Source: Oligoflexus sp. (lineage in GTDB: Bacteria > Bdellovibrionota_B > Oligoflexia > Oligoflexales > Oligoflexaceae). Taken from it: a stretch of 64,000 bases of DNA. The stretch spans positions 1 to 64,000 of the forward strand of contig NZ_DASTAT010000111.1 of NCBI RefSeq assembly GCF_035712445.1, in the 5' to 3' direction. The notes under the pieces are model-generated. The model was not told the DNA's origin. It ran no database searches and saw only the letters and a program-made list of their open reading frames with translations. Positions 17,463 to 25,243 of the stretch are shown piece after piece (positions within the stretch are counted from its first letter, which is position 1; each line of letters begins with the position of its first letter). Both the position numbers and the translations under genes were made by a program.

Positions 17463-18263
17463 TTAAGCGCCGAACTGAAAACCTGAGACTTCAAGCCCAA
17501 ACATCTGATCGCTATAAACCTTCACGCCGCGCTCCTCACGCGCGGCCCCCACGGCGACCATCAGCGGAATCAGATGATCCTCGCGTGGATGAGCGAGCCT
17601 TGCGGCGGGAGCCGTCGCCCAGCGCAGAAGCTGATCATCACGCTCCTGACCGGTTCCCCGCGTGACCGCTTCGCTGAGCCAGGCATCAAACTGCTGCGAC
17701 ACAGGAATGGCGCGCGGCTGGCCAAACTCCCTGAGATTATGATAACTGAGCCCACTGCCGACGATCAGTATGCCTTCATCCCGCAAAGGTGCCAGCGCCT
17801 TGCCGAGATCCAGGTGCTCCTGCACATCATAGGCCTTCTTCATCGACAGCTGCACGATGGGAACATCCGCTTCGGGAAAACTCACCGCGAAAGGTACAAA
17901 GACGCCGTGATCATAACCGCGCTCGGCGTTCGATGCAGATTGCAGTCCCGCCTTGTTTAAAAGTTCAAGCACACGCTGAACCAGGGCCGGCGAACCCTTC
18001 GCCGGATAGCGGATTTTATAGGTCTCCTCGGGGAAACCATAATAATCATAGAGCATCGGAGGCTCGGGATGGGTCATGACGGTGAAGTCCTTTTCCTCCC
18101 AATGACCCGAGATCACCAGGATGGCCTTGGGCTTTCCGCCCAGGGATGCTGGTATATTTTTTAGGTAATTCTGAAGCGCCAGATACGGATTTCGCGGACC
18201 GAAGTCCATCCAGGGCCACGGACCGCCACCATGCGAAATAAAAAGCGTGGGCCAGCGTTTCAT
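17463..18263 (-). CDS. ygiD: 4,5-DOPA-extradiol-dioxygenase-like protein (LigB family, YgiD)
   Basis: Non-haem metal dioxygenase-like protein of 266 aa, the usual YgiD length. Family motifs in order are LFISHGGGPWPWMD at the N-terminus, AILVISGHWEE (about 50), YDYYGFPEETY, GYDHGVFVPF (about 120) and VGSGLSYHNLRE (about 170). The metal-ligand histidines lie in HGGGP, SGHW and YDHG. Known homologues open the ring of L-DOPA extradiolly in vitro; the physiological substrate is unclear. AGGAG precedes the ATG. It follows rutE by 14 bases and is probably co-transcribed with it. Confidence 0.93.
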   Translation of the reverse strand: MKRWPTLFISHGGGPWPWMDFGPRNPYLALQNYLKNIPASLGGKPKAILVISGHWEEKDFTVMTHPEPPMLYDYYGFPEETYKIRYPAKGSPALVQRVLELLNKAGLQSASNAERGYDHGVFVPFAVSFPEADVPIVQLSMKKAYDVQEHLDLGKALAPLRDEGILIVGSGLSYHNLREFGQPRAIPVSQQFDAWLSEAVTRGTGQERDDQLLRWATAPAARLAHPREDHLIPLMVAVGAAREERGVKVYSDQMFGLEVSGFQFGA

Positions 18264-18277
18264 GAGTGCTCTCCTTC

Positions 18278-18859
18278 TTACTTCAGAATTCGCGCCGCTT
18301 CATCAAAGGCAAGACGTGGGCTGCGCGGAAACAGTTGACTCGCATCACCATAGCCAAGATTCACGAGCAGACTCGACTTCCAGCCTGTGTCTTTCAAGAA
18401 AGCGGCATCCACTGCGTCCTTGTCAAAGCCTGCCATAGGACCGGCATCCAGTCCATGCGCGCGTGCGGCCAGGATGAAATATCCATGCTGCAGGGCGCTG
18501 TTGTACTGCGCCGTTTCTTTCGCAAAAGCTTCGTTGCCGCTGAACCAGCCTTTGACATCCGCATGCGGAAAAAGCTTCGGCAGCTGCTCATAAAACTTCG
18601 GGTCATAGGCAAGGATCGCCGTCACAGGCGCGGTCCGGGTCTTTTCCACGTTGCCCGCCATCAGCGTCGGCAACAGCTTGTCTTTTTCCGGGCCGGCTGT
18701 AATGAAGATCACGCGGGCCGGCAGACAGTTGACGCTGGTCGGTCCCCACTGCATCGTTTCGTAAATTTTTTGCAGGATCGCATCATCCACAGGACGATCG
18801 AGCCAGGCGCTGTGAGTCCGTGCATTTTGAAAGAGTTGGTCGAGGGGGATCGTTTTCAC
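18278..18859 (-). CDS. RutE-like nitroreductase-family protein
   Basis: FMN-dependent reductase-family protein of 193 aa, close to RutE/malonic-semialdehyde reductase. Characteristic stretches are ARTHSAWLDRPVDD, MQWGPTSVNCLPARVIF, the ALQHGYFILAARAHGLDAG helix and GPMAGFDKDAVDAAF. The GTG start at 18859 has AAAGGAG at seven bases; a longer GTG frame from 18886 is less likely. The rest of the rut pyrimidine pathway is absent here, so it probably acts as a generic nitroreductase or aldehyde reductase. It pairs with ygiD downstream and a LysR gene upstream, suggesting an aromatic or electrophile response. Confidence 0.85.
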   Translation of the reverse strand: MKTIPLDQLFQNARTHSAWLDRPVDDAILQKIYETMQWGPTSVNCLPARVIFITAGPEKDKLLPTLMAGNVEKTRTAPVTAILAYDPKFYEQLPKLFPHADVKGWFSGNEAFAKETAQYNSALQHGYFILAARAHGLDAGPMAGFDKDAVDAAFLKDTGWKSSLLVNLGYGDASQLFPRSPRLAFDEAARILK

Positions 18860-18978
18860 AGATGAACTCCTTTGTTCAACGTTCACTCCCTCACTCTACG
18901 GTAAAGTCGGGTTTGAACAATAGATGGGTTAATCTGGAAAGATTGTCCATACAGGTGGACAATTGCAAATGTCGGATT

Positions 18979-19869
18979 CTATTCCGAAATAGTCCCATAG
19001 GAGGCCTTGAGAGCCACGGCACACTCATCCACAAAGACCCGAACCTTGGGCTGCTGATAACGCTGCGCTGGATATACGAGGCTCATGGGATTGGTTTCAC
19101 CCTTCCAATCCGCCAGCACACGCACCAGGCGTCCACTGGCCAAAGCCTCATGCACGAGCATATTCGGAATAAGAGCGAGACCGAGTCCTTCCTCGGCCAG
19201 CGCCATCAGAGTCGGGAATTCATCGACGGACACGCGGCTTTCAATCGGTATGACAAAGGGTTTGCCGTTTTTAAAAAAGGTCCACTCGCTGCGCGCGGCA
19301 AAGCGGAGACAGTCATACTGCAAAAGATCGCGGGGATGCTTCAATCCACCGAGCCTCGCGGCATAGCCCGGAGCCGCCACCAGCAGCGATTCATTGCTGG
19401 CGACCCGCCGGGCGATCAGGCTGGAACTCTGCAAAGTTCCGCCGCGAATCGCCACATCCACGCCTTCACCGATGAGATCGACATAACGATTGGTCAGGAG
19501 CAGATCGACCTTGATGCCGGGATAGCGTTCCAAAAAGCCCTTCAAAAACTGCGCGAGAAACTTACCCATATTCACCGGACTCGTCACCACAAGGCGGCCC
19601 TGCGGCGTCGCCTGGCTGCGGGCCACGGCGTTTTCCGCGGCTTCAATGTCCGCCAGCGCCTGCGAACAGGCTCGAAAGAAGGCCTCGCCTTCTTCCGTCA
19701 CGCTCAGCTTCCGCGTTGTGCGCTTCAGAAGGGTCACGCCCAGCCTTCTTTCCAAAGCCGCGACCTTGGCGCTCACCGTGGATTTGGGCGCCTCCAGGGC
19801 CCGAGCCGCGTGGGTGAAGCTCCCCGCTTGGACAACCTTCACAAAGACTGCTACATCACTCATATCCAT
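18979..19869 (-). CDS. LysR-family transcriptional regulator
   Basis: A 296-aa LysR-type regulator. The N-terminal winged helix reads MSDVAVFVKVVQAGSFTHAA and PKSTVSAKVAALERRLGVTL, with LLKRTTRKLSVTEEGEAFF completing it. The effector domain starts near residue 90 (GRLVVTSPVNMGKFLAQFL). The ATG at 19869 with AGGG upstream is preferred to longer starts. It is in the same orientation as rutE and ygiD, 119 bases upstream of the rutE start, and divergent from the DUF2157 gene. It probably controls one of these neighbours, though LysR proteins usually act on a divergent target. Confidence 0.93.
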   Translation of the reverse strand: MDMSDVAVFVKVVQAGSFTHAARALEAPKSTVSAKVAALERRLGVTLLKRTTRKLSVTEEGEAFFRACSQALADIEAAENAVARSQATPQGRLVVTSPVNMGKFLAQFLKGFLERYPGIKVDLLLTNRYVDLIGEGVDVAIRGGTLQSSSLIARRVASNESLLVAAPGYAARLGGLKHPRDLLQYDCLRFAARSEWTFFKNGKPFVIPIESRVSVDEFPTLMALAEEGLGLALIPNMLVHEALASGRLVRVLADWKGETNPMSLVYPAQRYQQPKVRVFVDECAVALKASYGTISE

Positions 19870-19951
19870 AGCGGACCCTCCCCTCGCAAGGCTTTCAAGT
19901 TTATAATGGGGAAGCGGACGCTGCATTAAGAAAGACGCGAGGGTATTCAGC

Positions 19952-21079
19952 ATGGCGCTCGGAAATCTCGACAAGCATCTGAGTGATTGGCAGAGCCAGG
20001 GTTTTCTGAGTCCTGAGCAGGCTGATCGTATTCGTCAGTATGAAGCCGATCGCGCGCCTCAATCGCGTCTGCTCACCGTTCTCACGATCCTGGCCGTGCT
20101 GTCCATTGGCCTCGGCATCATCAGTCTGATTGCCGCCAACTGGGATCAGATCCCGGCCTCGATCAAGCTTCTCAGCTATTTTTCGCTGATGCTGGCGCAG
20201 GTCTATGCCCTGCTGCGGTGGGATCCAAGACCCGGCGTCGTGCGCGAGGGCTTATATTTCCTGTATATCCTCTCCATTCTGGCTGGCATTGGACTCATCG
20301 CTCAGGTCTTTCATGTGCCGAGTGACGGCTGGCGCGGTCCCACGCTGTGGTCAGTCTTAAGCCTTGGGATCATGCTGCGAGCACGCACCGCACCCAGCGT
20401 TTTGCTCTGGTTCGGCGGCTTTAGCTGGGCCTGGCTCGGCTTTGTCTTTCAATCCTCGGCCCATGAGTTTCTGCGCCTGCAATGCTTTATGGCAAGCGTG
20501 GCCGTTCTTTGCATCATCGCCAGCTGGAAGGGTCGCTGGACACTGCCGGAACCGCAAAGGTCATTGACTTTGCATCTCGGTTCGCTCTTTGTCCTGGTCG
20601 TCGGCCCCTGGTGCCTGCTCGCCCGTTCTTCCCATGATGCCAGGACTGGTCTCGACTTCGCCGTGGCGCTGCTGCTGGCTGCTCTTTGGCTTTTTGTCCT
20701 GGCACGCCAGCTGAAAAAAACTCAGATGCTCGCCGCTGTGGTTGTCGCACTCGGATTTTTCGCCCGCTGGTGGATTGCGGATCTTGCCCAGCGCAATCTT
20801 TTGGAGCACTGGCCCAATTTCCTGGATACCGTGGTCTTCACCATCCAGCTGAGCGCGCTGGGCCTTCTCGCTCTTCACTGGGATCGCGGACGCATCTTCG
20901 ATGGGCTGACCCTTTTGATGGCCGCCCGCATCTTCACTCTTTTCTTCACGCTCTTTGGAACCCTTTTTATGACCGGTGCCGGCCTTATCATATTCGGCAT
21001 CATCGTCCTGGGCCTTCTGCGAGTCTGGTATCGTTACCATGATCGACTGCAATCGCGACTCAAGGGACTTTTGCAATGA
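19952..21079 (+). CDS. DUF2157 multi-spanning membrane protein
   Basis: Inner-membrane protein of 375 aa with a cytosolic N-terminal helical part and about ten hydrophobic helices. The N-terminus matches DUF2157: LSDWQSQGFLSPEQADRI, then the first helices LTILAVLSIGLGIISLIA and NWDQIPASIKLL. The family is uncharacterised. It overlaps the next gene by four bases; DUF2157 proteins are commonly paired with GDYXXLXY-domain proteins, as here, which supports both calls. Confidence 0.88.
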   Translation: MALGNLDKHLSDWQSQGFLSPEQADRIRQYEADRAPQSRLLTVLTILAVLSIGLGIISLIAANWDQIPASIKLLSYFSLMLAQVYALLRWDPRPGVVREGLYFLYILSILAGIGLIAQVFHVPSDGWRGPTLWSVLSLGIMLRARTAPSVLLWFGGFSWAWLGFVFQSSAHEFLRLQCFMASVAVLCIIASWKGRWTLPEPQRSLTLHLGSLFVLVVGPWCLLARSSHDARTGLDFAVALLLAALWLFVLARQLKKTQMLAAVVVALGFFARWWIADLAQRNLLEHWPNFLDTVVFTIQLSALGLLALHWDRGRIFDGLTLLMAARIFTLFFTLFGTLFMTGAGLIIFGIIVLGLLRVWYRYHDRLQSRLKGLLQ

Positions 21080-21618
21080 AAATACGCGCGACGACTCTTC
21101 TGATTTTTATTCTGCCCGTACTTGTCCTGGGAGCATGGACCCTGCGCCTTCGCTGGCAGGGAACGAGCGGCGTCACCGTGCAAATGCCCGTGGAGGGTTT
21201 TGATCCGCGTGATCCGATCTCGGGGCATTACGTGACCTGGCGTCTGGCCATGGGTCTTCATGATCCCTGCCGCCCGGGTTCCCAAGGTCTCATCGATCGT
21301 CAGGAGGAACGCTGCCTTTGTTTTGATGCCAAGGCTCAGCCCGAGCCCAACTGGGCGGGATCCTGCACGGATAAACCGATGGACTGCAGTCTTTATCTCC
21401 AAGGCGTCTGCCAATGGTCAGGCTTCATGGTGGGCGTGGAACGCTTTTATATACCGGAAGCGGACAGTGCCTGGCTCAAAGTCGTGCCTCCCAAAAGTCG
21501 GGTCCGCCTGACACTCACAGGCTCCGGCAAAGCCATGGTGAAGGAGTTTTTACCGGAAGGCCAGGACTATAAGGTCTGGATCCAACGCAAAAAAGCTGAA
21601 CAGCCAACCGCCCCCTGA
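21076..21618 (+). CDS. GDYXXLXY-domain membrane-anchored protein
   Basis: A 180-aa protein with one N-terminal membrane helix and an extracytoplasmic domain. The family signature appears as GFDPRDPISGHYVTWRL near residue 38, with His in place of the usual Asp of GDY. Five or six cysteines (for example CLCF, SCTDKPMDC, GVCQW) suggest disulfides. The four-base overlap with the DUF2157 gene implies coupled synthesis and probably a two-subunit membrane complex of unknown function. A hairpin follows the stop. Confidence 0.82.
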   Translation: MKIRATTLLIFILPVLVLGAWTLRLRWQGTSGVTVQMPVEGFDPRDPISGHYVTWRLAMGLHDPCRPGSQGLIDRQEERCLCFDAKAQPEPNWAGSCTDKPMDCSLYLQGVCQWSGFMVGVERFYIPEADSAWLKVVPPKSRVRLTLTGSGKAMVKEFLPEGQDYKVWIQRKKAEQPTAP

Positions 21619-21632
21619 TGCCATGTTCCTGG

Positions 21633-21658
21633 ACAGGCGGCCCTTCTTAAGGGCCTGT
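21633..21658 (+). terminator. Hairpin after the DUF2157/GDYXXLXY operon
   Basis: Seven-base stem GGCCCTT/AAGGGCC with a three-base loop, flanked by ACAGG/CCTGT that can form an alternative stem. No T run follows. Confidence 0.5.
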
Positions 21659-21724
21659 AACGATTGACCTATAAATTGGCCCGCATCTTGTAAGACATGG
21701 GTACCGAATTGGAGAGGAACGACT

Positions 21725-22798
21725 ATGCGAAGACTTGTTGCCCTTCTTGCTCTTTTGCTTGTGGCCCAGCCGGCCTGCAAACGCCGCTCTATGAAAGAAA
21801 TCAATGTGAGTGACGGCCTGCCGTCATCGTCGGATCTTTCCACCGAAACGGATCTTGATAAACTCAAACAGGAACGCAATGCATTGATCGCCAAGCTGGA
21901 AGCCCAGCAGGTGGAAGGCGCGCGCCTGATTGCTGAGCTGACCCTCGAACGCGATGAATTGAACGCGCAGAAAGCCTCGGTGGAATTGGATATCAGCCGG
22001 CTGCAAAAAGAACTGGACGCCTCGACCACACCCGAGGAAAGGGCCCAGATCCAAATGAAACTGGATGCAGCCAACAAAGAACGTGAGGACCTGAATGGCA
22101 AGCTGCAGATGAATGCCGATACCATCAAGGACCTTTTGAAAAAGATGGATGCCCTTTCTGCGGAAATCCGCAAGGCCAATGCCCAGATCTCGGACCTGAA
22201 TCAACGCATCGAAGTTCTGGAAAAAGAACTGGCCATCGAGCGTTCGAAGGTCGAGACCATCAGCGTCTCGTCGCTGCCGAAAGCGGATGCTCCTGGGGCC
22301 ACCAGCACGCCGTCACCCACACCGACCCCCACGGCAACACCAGCGGGAACGCCCGCGGCCAACACCGGCTCGGTCAGCAAGATCGCCTGGCAATTCTATC
22401 GCATGAATGCCGACAACACGCAAACCTGCTTTGAATTCGGCAGCACCATCAGCGGCGCCTCGCTCCTCGGACTGCCGTGCGTGACGCCACCGCCGGTTCG
22501 CCAGCAATTCAAAACGGAAAGCTTTGGCTCACGCTTTTTGCTGGTCGATCAAAGAACCCAGATGTGTGTACGCCTGGATTCAGCTGCGACCACGGCCGCT
22601 ACAGCCCGCGTGTTGCTGGGCGCCTGCAAGCGCGGCGGTGACGTCGATGAGCTCTGGGAGTTCACGAGCGTCAACATCGAAACTGGAGAATTTCAGCTGA
22701 AAAGCGCGCGCACCGGAAGCTGTCTTCATATCGCCGACGATAAGAAGGTCGTCCAGGTGGCCTGTGGCCAGGCTGTGAATCTTCTGTCGGCTCCGTGA
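21725..22798 (+). CDS. Coiled-coil lipoprotein with ricin-like C-terminal domain
   Basis: A 357-aa predicted lipoprotein (signal ending QPAC, Cys about residue 18). Residues about 40-185 form a long heptad-rich coiled coil (LDKLKQERNALIAKLEAQ and ISDLNQRIEVLEKELAIE). A Thr/Pro linker with repeated TPTP follows. The final 140 residues look like a beta-trefoil/ricin-type unit, with repeats such as RTQMCVRLDSA, ARVLLGACKRGG, ELWEFTSV and RTGSCLHIADDKKVVQVAC. A carbohydrate-binding head on a coiled-coil stalk is inferred. AGAGGAACG precedes the ATG. Confidence 0.75.
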   Translation: MRRLVALLALLLVAQPACKRRSMKEINVSDGLPSSSDLSTETDLDKLKQERNALIAKLEAQQVEGARLIAELTLERDELNAQKASVELDISRLQKELDASTTPEERAQIQMKLDAANKEREDLNGKLQMNADTIKDLLKKMDALSAEIRKANAQISDLNQRIEVLEKELAIERSKVETISVSSLPKADAPGATSTPSPTPTPTATPAGTPAANTGSVSKIAWQFYRMNADNTQTCFEFGSTISGASLLGLPCVTPPPVRQQFKTESFGSRFLLVDQRTQMCVRLDSAATTAATARVLLGACKRGGDVDELWEFTSVNIETGEFQLKSARTGSCLHIADDKKVVQVACGQAVNLLSAP

Positions 22799-22891
22799 AG
22801 GCACGATCACGTTCCTGCTGCCATCCTGGGCACGATCTTGCTAAGATAGGTGGATGTCCCATACCTGAAATCCGCCTATTTTGGACAAGCC

Positions 22892-25243
22892 ATGCTGAGT
22901 CTTTTCGAAACTTTGAGACTCCTTGCTCTCGCGTATATGATCCTGATCTCTGCGCCCGGCCACGCGGCCTCGCTCTGCAGCGGTCGGCACGATTTTCAAG
23001 GCAGCCAGAGCCTGGAGCTTGCGCCAGCGACTGATTGCACCTTTCAAACCAGCGAACCGCGGCTGGTGATCTTCATCAACTACACGCCCAAACACGAAAA
23101 GTCCTGGCTCCCGCAGATCGAATACGCGGTTAACGGGCAGACGGTCGACCTGCCGACTTATAAATTCTATTTTATTCAGCTGCAGGCCCAGGATCAGATG
23201 ACTTTTCGCAATGTCGGCGACCGAAACGTCAATCTTTATTATTTCGCCGGGTCTTACTGGAGCCTTTGGATCTGGGCCTATTGCCTGATTGCCAGCACGC
23301 TGGGTGCCGCCATCGCGTTTGCTTACTACTTTTTATATAGGCGCATGGCCTATTTTCATCTGGCCTTCTTCTCCCTGACCACGGCTCTTTATAACATGCT
23401 GCATCCGACGGCCTTCACGCTCAATTACGTCTTCTTCTTTGTCATGGTGTCGAGTTACTTCAATATCGTTCTGGGTTTTCAGCGGCCGCAATGGAATCGG
23501 CGGATTCACTTCTTCACTCTAGGCTTCGCCGCGCTCTGGACTCTTTCTTTTTCAGCCTTTCCCTATGACATCAATATCAAGATCTCGATGATATCCAGCG
23601 TCACCGGCGTTCTTATCCTTTTGCTCTCGGCCTATAACCTTTGGAAGCGCCGGCGCATCATCATCTCAAGTTTCGCGCTGGCCAACACGCTCTTCATTTT
23701 CTACCTCGGCCTTGCCGAACGTCAGCACCTTTTTGCTGCGACCTTCTTTCAGTCGATCTTCATCTGCCTCATGACCTATCGGCTGCTCCAGACGGCCGTG
23801 GCCAATGAAAAGAAAGCTCTGGATGCCCAGGAAGCCATAGCCCTTAAAAATCAGGAGCTGGCGCAGATCAATGAATCCCTGGAATCCCGCGTCCTGGAGC
23901 AAACCGCCGATCTCAGAAAACAGACCGAGGATCTTGCCATCCTTGCGCAATCGTCGCAGCGGATTTTTGAGAACATCGAAGAGGGCATCATCTGCTTTAC
24001 GAGTGATTTCAAGGTTGAAAAGGCTTCAAGCTGGGCCGAGCGCGAGCTGAATATCAAAGTCGGCGATGACCTTCTGCCCTTCTTCGCGCGCATCGTGGCC
24101 AATGATGATCATAAGGCGGCCATGCTCCAGGGCCTGAGCCTCAGCATGGGCGCGGATGTCCTTCAATGGGAGCTGAATCGGCCCCAGTATCTGCAAAGGG
24201 TACAGCTCGGCAAGCGAACGCTGCAGCTCGACTTTCATCCCATCATCCTCGATCAGAGCGTGCAAAGCGTGATCCTGACAGCGCAGGATAAAACGGAAGA
24301 GGTCCTGCATGAGGAGCAGGAGCAAAAGGCCGATGCCCGCTTTCTGCGACTGATCCAAAAAGCGCGGGCCCTTATGAATGGCGGCACAGTCAGCCGCATG
24401 TTCCTGCATGAGGCGCAAAGCCTGACGCGTAATCTGGAGCGTTTGCCGGAAGCGCCCCAGGCCGAGGCGCAGGTCCTGTTCCGCAATCTCCACACCATCA
24501 AAGGCGCCGCGCGTGCCGCCCAGTTCCACGATATCAGCACCCTGGCTCATCACCTGGAGAGCCTTTATCGGGAACGGCAGATGCCGCTGCTCGCGACCGG
24601 GATCGCGGCCCTCAAAACGGAAATCGAAGAGTACACCCTGGCTCTGCGTGAAGTCTTCGGCAGCAGCGCGGACAAGGAACCGGCCCGTCGTCTTCTGGAC
24701 TGCGTGCAGGCCCTGAAGTTGAGCATGGAAGAGCAGCTCGCTGCGCACGGCATTCACCTGAAGAGCCTGAAGGTCTTCGACGCGCTGGGTGTCCTGCCTT
24801 CCGGGATCAGCGAATGTCTGGTGCATGCCTTCAGCAATATCTGTGATCACGGCTATATTTTGCCGCTCAAAAAAGGCGCGAGCCAGCATGATGTCCATCT
24901 GAGCGTCGCTGGCTTCTATGAAGCTGAGCGTGCCGTCATTGAAATCCGTGATAACGGTCAGGGTTTGAATTGGAATCGCATCCGTGAACTTTGCTTTCAG
25001 CAGCGTTTTGTTCCGGAACGCGGTCGTCCGGCCAGCGACGTGCTCTTCCTCGATGGTCTGACCACCACCGACATCGTCAGCGAAAGCTCGGGTCGTGGCG
25101 TGGGTCTCAGCTTTATTCGTCAGGTCATCGGGGGCTTTGCCGCGGGGCAGGCCACCATTCTGGATAATGATGAAGGACCCGGAACACTGCTTCGTATCGA
25201 GTGGGCGGAAAGCGGACAGAATCGGACCCAGCGTGCGCAGTGA
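22892..25243 (+). CDS. Membrane sensor with 7-helix region, Hpt and divergent CheA-type ATPase
   Basis: A 783-aa sensor with the same general plan as the kinase at 1637-4474. It has a signal peptide (ending GHAA), a short beta-rich periplasmic domain, about seven membrane helices (about 125-310), a coiled coil, a PAS-like domain, an Hpt domain with His about 534 in HTIKGAAR, and a CheA-like ATPase. The N-box is unusual (HAFSNICDHG near 645, lacking the usual RNALDHGIE), while DNGQGL (687) and GRGVGL (734) are normal. No receiver or CheW-like domain is seen. The ATG at 22892 gives the best signal peptide; one at 22850 abuts its GGTGG. It is convergent with the hybrid kinase, with no gap. Confidence 0.82.
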   Translation: MLSLFETLRLLALAYMILISAPGHAASLCSGRHDFQGSQSLELAPATDCTFQTSEPRLVIFINYTPKHEKSWLPQIEYAVNGQTVDLPTYKFYFIQLQAQDQMTFRNVGDRNVNLYYFAGSYWSLWIWAYCLIASTLGAAIAFAYYFLYRRMAYFHLAFFSLTTALYNMLHPTAFTLNYVFFFVMVSSYFNIVLGFQRPQWNRRIHFFTLGFAALWTLSFSAFPYDINIKISMISSVTGVLILLLSAYNLWKRRRIIISSFALANTLFIFYLGLAERQHLFAATFFQSIFICLMTYRLLQTAVANEKKALDAQEAIALKNQELAQINESLESRVLEQTADLRKQTEDLAILAQSSQRIFENIEEGIICFTSDFKVEKASSWAERELNIKVGDDLLPFFARIVANDDHKAAMLQGLSLSMGADVLQWELNRPQYLQRVQLGKRTLQLDFHPIILDQSVQSVILTAQDKTEEVLHEEQEQKADARFLRLIQKARALMNGGTVSRMFLHEAQSLTRNLERLPEAPQAEAQVLFRNLHTIKGAARAAQFHDISTLAHHLESLYRERQMPLLATGIAALKTEIEEYTLALREVFGSSADKEPARRLLDCVQALKLSMEEQLAAHGIHLKSLKVFDALGVLPSGISECLVHAFSNICDHGYILPLKKGASQHDVHLSVAGFYEAERAVIEIRDNGQGLNWNRIRELCFQQRFVPERGRPASDVLFLDGLTTTDIVSESSGRGVGLSFIRQVIGGFAAGQATILDNDEGPGTLLRIEWAESGQNRTQRAQ

